DNA from: Fallopia convolvulus | Lineage: Eukaryota > Streptophyta > Magnoliopsida > Caryophyllales > Polygonaceae | Assembly (NCBI GenBank): GCA_964016875.1 | Contig: OZ024719.1 | Location: 26,355,877 to 26,419,876, forward strand | Length of the DNA: 64,000 nucleotides | Direction of reading: 5' to 3' | Part shown: piece after piece, positions 46,908-57,242 of the stretch | Position numbering within the stretch: the first letter of the stretch is position 1 | Layout: each line of letters begins with the position of its first letter | Position numbers and translations under genes: made by a program | The notes under the pieces: generated by a model | Databases searched by the model: none | What the model saw: the letters and a program-made list of their open reading frames with translations, nothing else | What the model was told of the DNA's origin: nothing

Positions 46908-49900
46908 ATGAAGAAGAGGGTTGTAGTATCCCTTCCGAAGGTGATGATGATTAGCTCCCGATTTGGTTTTTGGAATGTTAGAGGGCCTAATGATCAAGTT
47001 AAGTGTGAGATGGCCTCTAGCATTTGCTTTGCTCAACATCTCGGGTTGATTGCACTTTTGGAAACCAAGGTGGATAAAGAGAGGAAAGAGGATATTAAGA
47101 AGAAGTTGCCTCGAGGTTGGAAGCATACTACGAATAGTGAAGTCATTAATCCGGGATGTATGTGGTTGTTGTTGGACCCGGGGGTCTTCGTAGTCTCGGT
47201 GGAGTTTATCACGGACAAACTTATCCATGCAAAGGCCACGTCGGTGGATGGTAAGCTCGAAACCTTTATCTCGATTATTTATGGTGCTAATGCTACTCGG
47301 AAAAGGGTGCCCACTTGGGAGTTCTTGAGGGAATTTGTCGACTCTTGTGAGGTGTCGTGGGTGGTCATGGGTGATCTTCATTGCTTGTTGGAGCCGGACG
47401 ACAAATGGAATGCTAGTAGGGAGGTTGTTAATGAATTTGAGAAGCTCTTGAATGTGGTCATGGATTGTGGGGTGGCCGACTTAGAATACTCGGGGTTTCG
47501 GTACACTTGGAACAACTCGAGGAAAGGAGTTGCTAGGATTTTGTGTAAGTTGGACCTGGTGATGGTTAATGTTGCTTGGAGAGATCGGTTCCCCTTAGCC
47601 ATAGCACACTTTGGTGATCCCATGCTCTCGGACCACTCCCCGGGGGTGATCTCAGTATTTGATGATTGGAGGCCTTTGAAAGTGCCTTTCAAGTTTAAGA
47701 ACTTTTGGGTTAATAAGGAGGGCATCAAGGAGAGAGTGTTGTATGCTTGGGAGGGAGAAGTGAGAGGGTTCAAGCAATTTGCTCTTGTTCCTAAGTTGAA
47801 GAAGCTCAAAGGAGTGCTTAGGAGTTGGGATATAACCTCGATAATCGAGTTGGAAATGAAGGTCAAAGAGGGTATGGAGAGGGTGGCTACCTTGCAAAGG
47901 GACTTTCATGATAGGCCTTTTGATAAAGCTCTTCATGAGGAGGTGGATTTAGCCACAAAAGGCTTTAGGGAAGCATTGGAAAATAGGGTAATTTTTGTCA
48001 AGCAACAAGCTAAGATCAAGTGGGTGAAGTTTGGAGAGGAAACCTCTTCCTTTTTCTTTCGCTCGGTGAAGGAGAGGAGGGTCCAGAAAAATATTCTATC
48101 TCTAACCCTTCCGGATGGCTCGGTAGTATAAGAGAGGGAGACCATAAAGACTCATATTGTGAACTTTTATAAGTCCTTGCTAGGGGAGAGGGAGCCGAGG
48201 GAGGAGGGATTCTTGGTACCCAATGGTGGCCGAGTGGTGGATGATGGGGAACATATCTACCTTCTTGAGGTTCCGACCGGGGATGATGTGAAGAGGAATG
48301 TTTGGAGCATAGGGGATGAGAGATCACCGGGGCCGGGTGGGTTTGGTAGCAAGTTCTACAAGGAATGTTGGGATATTGTGGGGTCGAGTATGGTGGAGGT
48401 GGTCCGAGAGTTCTGTGTGAGGGGCTCCTTGCTTAAGCAACAAAATGCTACCCTCATTAGCTTGGTGCCCAAGGTAGATAACCCAACCTTTGTGAATGAC
48501 TTTAGCCCGATCTCCCTTTGCAATGTTACCGTCAAGGTGATCTCAAAGATTTTGGTGGAGAGGTTGAAAGGGGTGGTGGAGGATGTGGTTTCCGATGCTC
48601 AAGGGGCCTTTATTCCAGGAAGGTCGATTACCCACAACCATGCCCTAGCCCAAGAGCTCCTTTGCCGCTATGACCGTAAGGGGATTTCACCGAGATGCTT
48701 GATGTAGATTGATTTGCATAAAGCCTATGATTGTGTGTCTTGGTCCTTCCTTGAAAAGACACTTGTGTATTTCGACCTCCCTCTCCCCGTGGTGAGATGG
48801 GTGATGAAATGGGTGACTTCGACCTCTTTCTCGATCCTCATTAATGGAGAGATTGAGGGGTACTTTAAAGGGGGGAGAGGGTTGCGCCAAGAAGATCTGT
48901 TGTCCCCCTACCTCTTTGTGTTAGTCTTGGAGATGTTAAGTAGGAGGTTAGGGGAGGCTAGTCAAGACATTGAGTTCAACTTTCAACCAGGTTGTGAAGA
49001 AATGAGGATGTATCATGTGGCCTTTGCGAATGATTTTCTTGTGTTTTGTGGAGTGGATGGGTCTTGAGGCGCAATTTGGAAGATTTTGGGGGAGAATCCT
49101 GCCTTATGGTGAGCCCTAATAAGAGTCTCTTCTTTCGTGGGGACCGATTTGATGGAAGGGGAAAAGGAGAGAGTGGTGGAGGCTCTTTGATTTGAAAAGG
49201 GTGTGTGGCCCATGAAGTACTTAGGTCTCCCCCTAAATTACAAGAAGCCTCCCGTGGGAGACTTTGGACCGCTCCTAAAGACCATCTCCTCCCATATCTC
49301 CGGGTGGTCGGCTAGGAAGCTTTCTTATGCGGGGAGGATACAACTCATCAAAGTGGTGACCTTTGGGATGCTGAATTTTTGGTGCCAATCTACATTGATC
49401 CCCCAAAGTGTCTCTTTGAAGATTGAGTGGTTGTGTCGGAGTTTCCTTTGGGTGGGGAAAGAAGGGTCTAGAAGGAGCCCAGTTTCTTGGAAAGCCCTAG
49501 CAACTCATTTTGAAGAAGGGGGGCTAGGGTTTAAGGAGTTTCTAGCATGGAATAAGGTTAACCTTGTTAAGCTTGGATTGGATATCCACTTTGAAAGAAC
49601 TAATGTTTGGACAATGTGGTTCCATTACAACCTAAGCGAAGGCAAGAATTTCTTGAATGTCGTGGCAAGGAAGAGGACTTCGTGGGTGTGGAGATGCATC
49701 TTAGAGCATGTGATGATGTTTTGAAGGGTATAGGGACACCTCGCCAAGTAGGAGAAGACATGGTGGCTAACTTGGGTGTGCTCCAAAAGGCAAATGGGAA
49801 GTATGCAACAAGTGTCATTTATGACTTGCTTAGAGAAAAGAAGCCCACCTTGGCTTGGGGGGATTGTGGAGAGGAAGCTTCTATAATAAGAGATGGAGCT

Positions 49901-50355
49901 TCCAAACATGGATGGGCGGGCTTGACCGTATGTCGTTGAGAGCAAAGTTGTATGCTTGGGGGATTTTGGCGGAAGACACTTGTGTGCTATGCAAACAAGG
50001 GAGGGAAGATAATGAACATTTGTGGTTCAATTGCCCGGTCACGAGTGATGTAGCCAATCGAGTGTTTACTTGGTTGAATATTGGGGTGAGGAAGAGCTCC
50101 ATGGAGGCTTGGTTACTATGGTTCCACGAGTCCCGAGCTAAGGAAGCGATCTCCTATAAGGTACGACTTTTAGCTTTCACATGCTTGGTCTACTTTGTAT
50201 GGAGAATGAGGAATGAAGCGATCTATGAGGGTGTGGAGCCCAATGCGACAAGGTGTTTCTTGAGCATTCTTGAGGCATGTAGAATGAGGGTGGCTTGCAA
50301 AATAGACCTTTATGGGAAGAATGAGAGGAGATGGAGGGTTTTTTTGAGGCTCTAA
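46908..50355 (+). pseudogene. L1 LINE ORF2 (endonuclease, reverse transcriptase, zf-RVT), broken
   Basis: The first frame (46908-48131) is an apurinic-type endonuclease: FGFWNVRGPNDQVK, IALLETKV, VVMGDLHCLLEPDDK (usually GDFN), LDLVMVN and SDHSPGV. The reverse transcriptase follows (48159-49067): LISLVPKVDNPTFVNDFSPI, DAQGAFIPGRSI, IDLHKAYDCVSWSF after a stop at 48705, GLRQEDLLSPYLFVL and the active-site box AFANDFLVF, where the first catalytic Asp of FADD is Asn. The thumb (49203-49724) has MKYLGLPLNYKKP. The zinc-finger zf-RVT domain (49855-50355) has CVLCKQGREDNEHLWFNC. At least five stops or frame changes and the active-site change show it is inactive. Confidence 0.88.
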
Positions 50356-51041
50356 GAAGTTAGAGGAGTTGATGTGGGTGGTGTGGTGGGAGCCCTTCAA
50401 GGCGAGGGCGAGTCTTGTGTGAAGTGCCCAAGGAAGAACAACAAGAAGGCAAAGCACGGGCTAGGAGGGGGATTCCGCAGCCGTGGTTTGGGGTGTCTGG
50501 CCCGCGTTATTCCCTTGAACACATGGAAAGTGGTTTGGCTAGAGCATGCTTTGAGAAGGTTTGGGACTTGGGTTTTTATGTAGTTTTCTTTTGTAGTTTC
50601 ACTACCAAGTTGTACCTTGGTTAGGGAGGTTTTGTGGGTGGTGATGTCTTGTACCCCAAAGTGAGTTCTATGCTTGCTTTTGGGTTTATTTGGGTTTTAA
50701 CCATGAGTTTGTTCATGGTGGTGACTTTAGTGAGACTTCTTTTATGAAGTCTTGCTTATGTAAATTCTATCTATCTTCTATATATTTACCAATTCGAGTC
50801 CATGTGATGAGAGAGAAACAATTTGGGGAGCATGGTTACCCTACGTTGCTGATGCTCTTAGTTCCATATCGATTATTGGATTCTCTTATGTTTTGCATCT
50901 GCTTGCTTGTGTTCTGCTTAAATATTTTATTTGTTACTTTTTCTTGACCTGTTCACCCGAATTATTTCTCGACCTCTCAAATTACTAGGCATTGACCTCT
51001 TAAATTATTGGGAATGTAATTTAAATTCTTACATCATTTAA
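50356..51041. other. LINE 3' tail and spacer
   Basis: Non-coding. The part to about 50800 is probably the 3' untranslated region of the L1 copy; the rest is AT-rich host DNA. The left 17-bp duplication of the next LINE begins at 51042. Confidence 0.5.
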
Positions 51042-52076
51042 AAAAATCGCCCTCTATTTTTTATTTCATTTTTTAGTAGATAACAATCTGGTTATCAGAT
51101 AGGCCTGATAAACCGAGATGTCGTTAAAACGGCAACCAGAAACCGGCACAAGCAGGCAAGCAAGACAGAATAAACAAGCAAATGAGGTACAACAACCGAG
51201 TAAAGGAACCAACAAGTGCTTGGAAATATGGTGAGTACAGTGCAATGGATGCATAACGCCACGGAAAAGACAGTCAAAAAGGACAACAATGGTAAAAAAT
51301 GGAAGGACTCTTGACGTAGCCACCACTGGAATGGAGGATCTTTAGAAGCCACGAAACTTCCACGAACATGTCCTTCGACCTGTGCCACACACAAACACAA
51401 ATCCCAATAGCGGAGAAGTACACACCAAGCTTAAACAAACCTGCATAAACCACCAAATAGGGAACCCAAAGTAACCCAAAATGGGCATAAGCCCATAACT
51501 GGAGCCCAACAACGACCCAAAGGGTGAGCCCAACACCTAAAAAAACACAAACCACATAAGCCCAAAAGAGCCAAACCTAAGCCCAAGCCCAACAAGTCAA
51601 AATAAATCACAATCAAAGGAAAGTCGTATAACATGGTCTTCGTTGCAAAGCAACCACGCCAGCACAGACCGAAGAGTCGGTGATTTCCGCAACAAATCGA
51701 CGGGCCACGCCGGAGAAAGCATTGCCGGAAAATCACAACAAACGAAGCCAAAGACCCATCTACGAGCAGAGAAAATCTTCACAAGAACAATCTGGTTAGA
51801 AAGTGAAAACATTAAAGACGACGGCCGAAATCGAAAACCCCAGTCTAAGAGCAAAGATTGACATCACATAATCTATTTGGCCGGAAAGAGAAACCGCCAA
51901 TCACCAAAAAAAATGTCATACAAGTCTGGTCTATTCATTTGCATTGTTCATTCCATTGTGCTGACAGGACTATTGATCCCTCAATAGGAGAAAACGGCAG
52001 GGAAAAATCAACGAGCAAAATCGGAAACTAAATCTGAATCTGACTACATATAAATGAGATCTCGGCGAAACAAATA

Positions 52077-52317
52077 CTCCCTCCGTATAAGTCTATTTGT
52101 CTTTCTACCCTTAACTAGTTGTCTAATTCTACTTGTCTTTTTAAGTATTTTATCCAAAATTTTCCAACTTTACCCTCAAACAACCCATGCAATTAATTAC
52201 ACACACACATCTCAAGAAATAAAGTAGGTAGATTATAGGGGTAATGTGGTAATACTAGCTCTTGCCTTAATATATGTGTAAAATGCTTAAAAGACAAGTA
52301 GAATTATACGGAGGGAG
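52077..52317. mobile_element. Stowaway MITE (241 bp)
   Basis: Ends CTCCCTCCGTATAAGTCTA and (complement) CTCCCTCCGTATAATTCTA, flanked by TA (52075-52076, 52318-52319). Confidence 0.92.
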
Positions 52318-52412
52318 TAGAAAAGAGCGAAGAATAAACTCATAATGTATTTTTCAAAATCTGGATCGATTCACAATCGATCTTACATTCTTGAGTAAAA
52401 AGATGGGTTTTT

Positions 52413-52580
52413 CTAATGTCTGCCCATGGGCACAGAATAAGAATTCTAATCTTGGTAAATCTGGATTTTGTTTGTTAATTTTGATTTTTTAAAAGGGTTC
52501 ATTAATTCCAATTTAGGGAATGATTTTGAAATAATTTCCCAAATTAACACTTTTATTGTGTGCCCTCGGGCACACATTAG
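52413..52580. mobile_element. Small MITE with palindromic ends (168 bp)
   Basis: Left CTAATGTCTGCCCATGGGCA and right (complement) CTAATGTGTGCCCGAGGGCA form inverted ends that are each nearly palindromic. A related hairpin (CTATGCCCTTATGGCATAGG) follows at 52613-52632. No clear target duplication was found. Confidence 0.5.
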
Positions 52581-52761
52581 CCGAACCGCATCCTTATGGT
52601 TTTTCTAACCTATGCCCTTATGGCATAGGTTAACCATACTATACAAGGGAACTAAAACCCTATTAGGAAACTAATGAACCCTTTTACAAAAATTAATTAA
52701 TCCTAAATAAATGAAAACGTATAAAAAAATTACCATTTTAAAAAAATCGTTATCCTTATTA

Positions 52762-53072
52762 CTCCCTCCGATCAATAATATAAGACGTTTTAAAATCTTA
52801 CACACAAGTTAAGAAAATTATTTATTACATCTAAAACAACTTTTATATCTAGATAGCAATATGTGTGGGCTACCCATAAGTAACTAGGAATAGCTTTTAC
52901 TCCACTAGTTTTAAAAGTTGCATGCTATGTAGGCATGGAAAATAAAATACAATATTTAAATATAAAAAAGTAATGTGTTTTGCTTGGATAAATCAAAAAA
53001 GTGAAACAAACGTCTAATATTGTTGATCATTCAAAAGTTGGTAGAACGACGTATATTGTCGATCTGAAGGAG
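52762..53072. mobile_element. Stowaway-like MITE (311 bp)
   Basis: Begins CTCCCTCCGATCAATAATA and ends TATTGTCGATCTGAAGGAG, inverse of each other with a few changes, flanked by TA (52760-52761, 53073-53074). Confidence 0.8.
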
Positions 53073-53433
53073 TACTAATTTATCCTTACACTTCTACTTA
53101 TGAAAACCACAATCATTACCCAAAAAAGAAAGACAAAGGATCCGGAAAAATCTAACACCATATTCAACATCAAGAAACTCAGTGAAGGATATTAAGTGGG
53201 AAAAAATCAGATTGTCTCTTAGATTATTTTCTTTATACTAATTATACGCCTTCTTGATACAGATTTATGCTTTCTCAGCAAATTCGAGAGCCTTCTCGAC
53301 GAGAAACTATGACCTTCTCAGCCGATACCGATGGCCTTCTCAACCACTTGTCATAGCTTCCACTTTCTAGAGAGAAGGTAGAGCCTCTCTCTAGAAAGGT
53401 GGCAGCTCTTTTTTTTTCCACAATTTTTTTTTT

Positions 53434-54293
53434 GGGAAACTCCGGTTGGTACCCTCGAGTTTTTGGCTTTTCCGAATGGTGCCCTAAAAAAAAAACTTAT
53501 TCCGAGTGGTACCCCTGAACTTTTACAAAAGTCCGGCTAATGCCCTTACTTGTAAATTTTCATTAGTTTATAGCTATATTAGTATGTTTTCTAATGAAAA
53601 AAATTATTTTTGTATTTAATTAACTTAGAATACAATTTTAAATTAATAAAAATGAAAGTAAACCATATAAAAATAAATTTATTATATATATTTGTGAAAT
53701 AGATTTTATGTTGTATAATTCAAAGTTTTTAAGTTAAAATCAAAAATATTATAATATTTATATTAAAATAAATATATTTCAAGATTAACATTTTCCGTTG
53801 AGTTTATATAGTAATTTTTACAATTTTTAAAAAATTGACAGAAATTAAAATTTTAATGTAATTCGAAAGTACTATAATGAAAGTTTCTTATAAAAAAATT
53901 AAAAGTTATTACATAAAACCTACATGAATTTTTTTAATTAAGTAATATATTTATTTTAATGTAAGAATTGTAAAAAAAATTTAAATTAAATATTTAAATT
54001 ATACAACATACATTCTACTTGACAAATATATATATATAATATTTTTAATTTAATATTTTACATGGCTTTTTTAGTTGTTATTGAACTAAAGTTTTGTTTC
54101 CATTTAACTAAATACAAAAATATATTTTTTTCATTAGGAAACATATTAATTTAATTATAAACTAACGAAAATTTACAAGTAAGGGCACTAGCCGGAATTT
54201 TGCAAAAGTTCAGGGGTACCACTCGGAATAAGTTTTTTTTTCAGGGCACCACTCGGAAAAGCCAAAAACTCGAGGGTACCAACCGGAATTCCC
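53434..54293. mobile_element. MULE-type MITE with long inverted arms (860 bp)
   Basis: Arms of about 180 bp: left starts GGGAAACTCCGGTTGGTACC, right (complement) GGGAATTCCGGTTGGTACCC, both continuing into CTCGAGTTTTTGGCTTTTCC. The 9-bp flanks TTTTTTTTT and TTTTTTGTT match at 8 of 9, the Mutator target length. The core is AT-rich and codeless. Confidence 0.75.
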
Positions 54294-54345
54294 TTTTTTG
54301 TTAAAGAAAGAGATTAGGGTGGCCAGAAAAAATCACGTGGTCACC

Positions 54346-56640
54346 CTAGGGCATTCTTGCGGATGAGGGTAAACAAACCCGAATCAACTGCAAAGGGATG
54401 GAGGAGACGCGTCTGAATGATCCAGCGATGAAGTCCGCAACAGAATTGCACTCACGGAAGATACGAGAGATACTCCAATCCTGGAACTGGGCCAACAAGC
54501 AATGGATATCCGCACGCAAAAGCTCAATCACCCACGGGCAGCGCCAGTCGCCAAGAACGGCTTTGACCAGCTGCAAATTGTGTCCATCAATCTGGATCCG
54601 GAGAATGGCACGTCGAATGGCCTCAAGAAGTCCTTGGCGCAAGGCAATGGTCTCGGATATTAGAACAGACTATCTACCTATCAATCCTCCGTCAAAATGG
54701 ATGGGGGAGCCACTAGAGTCCCTGAGAATGAACCCGAAAGAAGCTACGCCATCTGCACACACAACACCATCGAAATTTAGTTTAACAAAATCCCTTTTGG
54801 GTTTTTCCCATTTGGTAAACTTTTTCCTTAGTCCGATTCTCGCCCATTAGTGTTCGATTGGGGGGGATCCGAAGTTTCTGCTTGTTTCCAGTCTTTAATT
54901 TGGTTATGAACGAACGCGCTTATATTATTGGCGTTGTCTAGGTTAGTTCCGTTGTTGCCATCAAAAACTCTCTTGTTTCTAGAGAACCAGATGCACCACC
55001 ATATGTTGGTTAGGAATTCCATATCCTCTTTCGGTAACATCGTCCTAATTTCCTCTAGGACTAGGTGTGGCTTTTTATTGTCTGGGATGACAGTGCCGAT
55101 TTTTTGGTGTAGTTGGACTTACAACTGACATGATGGCCCTAGTCAGGGGGCATGAGATTAATACATGGTTTGTATCTTCGTTTTGGTTATTGCATGCTTC
55201 GCAATCTTGTGGTACCGGGATGTGGTTGGCGGCAAGCCTCGCTTTGGTTGGAAGGCCGTTACGCAACTTTCCAACGGTAGTTCATCATTTTTTTTTGGGG
55301 GGGGGGGGGATGTTGAGCTTGTTAATCCACTCTAAATTTATCTTGGGTTTACCTTTGGATTGGTGGAGCCACTGCATGGCCGAGTGGATTGAATACCAAC
55401 CATTTTTACTAGGTTGCCAATATAGTCTATCCGGGATTTTATTAATGGGGTTTATAATTTTAGAAAATTTTCCAATGTCCTCCTGATTTAGGACCTCACT
55501 CACTTTTTCGATGTTCCATGTGCTGTCCTATAGGAGGTATGCATCAACATGTTCCTCCCAGTTGATAGTAGATTCACTTTCAGTTTTTGGGTTAAGGGGT
55601 CCATATCCGGTCCAATTATCTTTCCAAAAGCGAATGGTTTTTCCATCTCCCACTTGCCATATGAGGCCCTTCACGAAGAGGTCCCTTAGGCCAACGAGCT
55701 TGGACCACTGCCATGAAGTGTTCTGTTTTTTCTTGTAGTTGAAAATATTTTCCGATTTAAGGTATTTTTTTGTCACTATTTTGACCCAGAGGTTATCTGG
55801 TTCCGCTAAGATTTTCCATAGTAGTTTCATTTGTAGTGCTTGGTTCATTTCTTCTGCCTTGGTGATACCCGCTCCTCCATGAGCAAAGGGGTCGACAGAT
55901 TGAGTTCCAACTGAGTAGTGGTTTGTGGTTAGTTTCCTTGTTCCAGAAAAACTTTTTATTTATTTGGTCTAGTTCTTTCAGGGTTGCCTGTGATAAGACG
56001 AACGATTGCATGATATAGTTTGGTTGTGCTGAAAGGTTTGCTTTGATTAAGGTTTTACGTCCCTCTTGAGATAGGGTATTAGCTTTGCATTTTGATTTTG
56101 GGATCTTGTTCGCATTATTAGGGGTTTAAATGTGTTTTGTGTTACTTTCCCATTGATGATCGGGTAGCCTAGATATTTATCCAGAGCGACAGTGTTCGTG
56201 ATTTGGAGGATCTGTTTTATATGTTCTTTTGTGTTATTGTTTGTGTTTTTGGTGACTTGGAAGGCGAATTTATGGAAGTTAACTTTTTGACCTGAGATCT
56301 GGCAGTAATCATCGATGATTTGTTTGATGTTTCTGCTTGCTTGGCTGTTGAATTTTGCAAAGATTATGATACCGTCAGCAAAGGCTAGGAAGGGGATTTT
56401 TGTACCATTTCTTGCGATTTGGATCCCAACGCCACTCTTTGGGTTGTGGCTTGATTGGTGAAGTTGTCTGGCCAAGATTTCTGCGGCCAAGATAAATAAG
56501 TAAGGTGATAGGGGGTCATCCTGCCTTAAGCCTTGTTGTGGGAAGAATTGTTCAGTTTGTCCATTATTAACTAGGACGGAGCATTCACGATAACATACTT
56601 GTAACACATGAAATTTTCCACTCTTTCCGTTATAAACGGG
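54346..56640 (-). pseudogene. L1 LINE ORF2 C-terminal half (RT, zf-RVT, RNase H), broken
   Basis: Reading leftwards from 56640: VLVNNGQTEQFFPQQGLRQD and DPLSPYLFILAAEILA, active-site box AFADGIIIF (second catalytic Asp of FADD is Gly), CQISGQKVNFHKF and KYLGYPIINGKV. After stops come MKLLWKILAEPDNLWVKIV, WQVGDGKTIRFWKDNW, the zinc-finger part CEACNNQNEDTNHVLISCPL and an RNase H domain (KLNFDGVVCADGVASFGFIL, ISETMALRQGLLEAI, REC...NSVADFIA). These are the second half of a plant L1 ORF2. Several stops and a poly(C)-linked slip at about 55300 make it dead. Confidence 0.88.
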
Positions 56641-56642
56641 GG

Positions 56643-56820
56643 GCGGGAGGGTTGGATGGCTATAAAACTTGACATGGAAAAAGCCTATGATCGGATAACC
56701 TGGGAATTTCTGGCTAACATCCTTCAAAGGTTCGGCTTTCACTGCAACTTCTTTGGTTGGATCCGGAAATGCGTTGAAACCGTATCTTTCTCCGTTATTT
56801 TTTTTTCCACAAATAACGGT
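56643..56820 (+). pseudogene. Inverted 5' piece of the same LINE reverse transcriptase
   Basis: On the plus strand, WMAIKLDMEKAYDRITWEFL, NILQRFGFHCNFFGWIRKCV and ETVSFSVI are the reverse-transcriptase block that normally comes just before the ...NNGQTEQFFPQQGLRQD block found on the minus strand at 56600. The two parts of one ORF2 therefore meet head to head at about 56640. Confidence 0.8.
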
Positions 56821-56841
56821 TGTTAAAAATCGCCCTCTATT

Positions 56842-57242
56842 AATAATATTTTTTTTCCATGTGATAGTGAATAAAATATATTCAGAATATTGGTTGGTGG
56901 GCGTAGAGGGGCATTCCTTTCTTTGTCACCTTCTACCCCAACTTGCATTCTCAAGTCACATGAACACCACACGTTCAAGAATCAGACGAAACGTCAAAAT
57001 ATTAAATTTCATTGGACCTGGAAATTTCTAATTTTTCTTTGATTTAAACTGGTGGAAAGATTTACAATTTCTAACCATACATAATTTTCCCACCACATTC
57101 CTGATTCCCTTTCGAGATAGATATTTGATTTCGTGGGCTAGGGCTCTGATATTATCCATCATGCTGAGTCGAAACAAAAAAGAGAAGAGATTTGGTTTCA
57201 GAAACGCGAATTTCTGAGCTAGGTCGTCTTTCATACTGCCGA
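56842..57242 (+). promoter_or_regulatory. Upstream region and leader of the unknown five-exon gene
   Basis: AT-rich host DNA after the LINE. In the frame of the gene a TGA at 57165-57167 lies upstream of the first ATG at 57243, which supports that start. No clear TATA box is visible. Confidence 0.4.

Larger units (their letters stand above)
39140..50804 (+). mobile_element. L1-type LINE copy, interrupted by a hAT element and a solo LTR
   Basis: ORF1 and ORF2 pieces of one plus-strand L1 can be followed from 39568 to 50355, broken by insertions at 40802-41917 and 42148-46384. The 11-bp word TGATGAGAGAG at 39129-39139 and 50805-50815 could be its target duplication, but no poly(A) tail precedes the right copy, so the outer limits are tentative. 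Many stops show it is dead. Confidence 0.7.
51042..56841 (-). mobile_element. Second L1 LINE, minus strand, 5'-inverted, with nested MITEs
   Basis: The 17-bp word AAAAATCGCCCTCTATT occurs at 51042-51058 and 56825-56841 and marks the target duplication. A T-rich stretch (TTTTATTTCATTTTTTAG) right after the left copy fits the poly(A) tail of a minus-strand LINE. From 51060 to about 51900 lies a codeless 3' region. The ORF2 part is at 54346-56640 minus. A short ORF2 piece at 56643-56820 is in the plus orientation. Two Stowaway MITEs, a palindromic MITE and a MULE-type MITE sit inside. Whether 51900-54300 is wholly LINE-derived is uncertain. Confidence 0.65.

Noticed and set aside
51066..51854. 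Several overlapping minus-strand frames rich in Cys, Leu and Phe
   Set aside because: They sit in the probable 3' untranslated part of the second LINE, overlap each other in different frames and show no domain.
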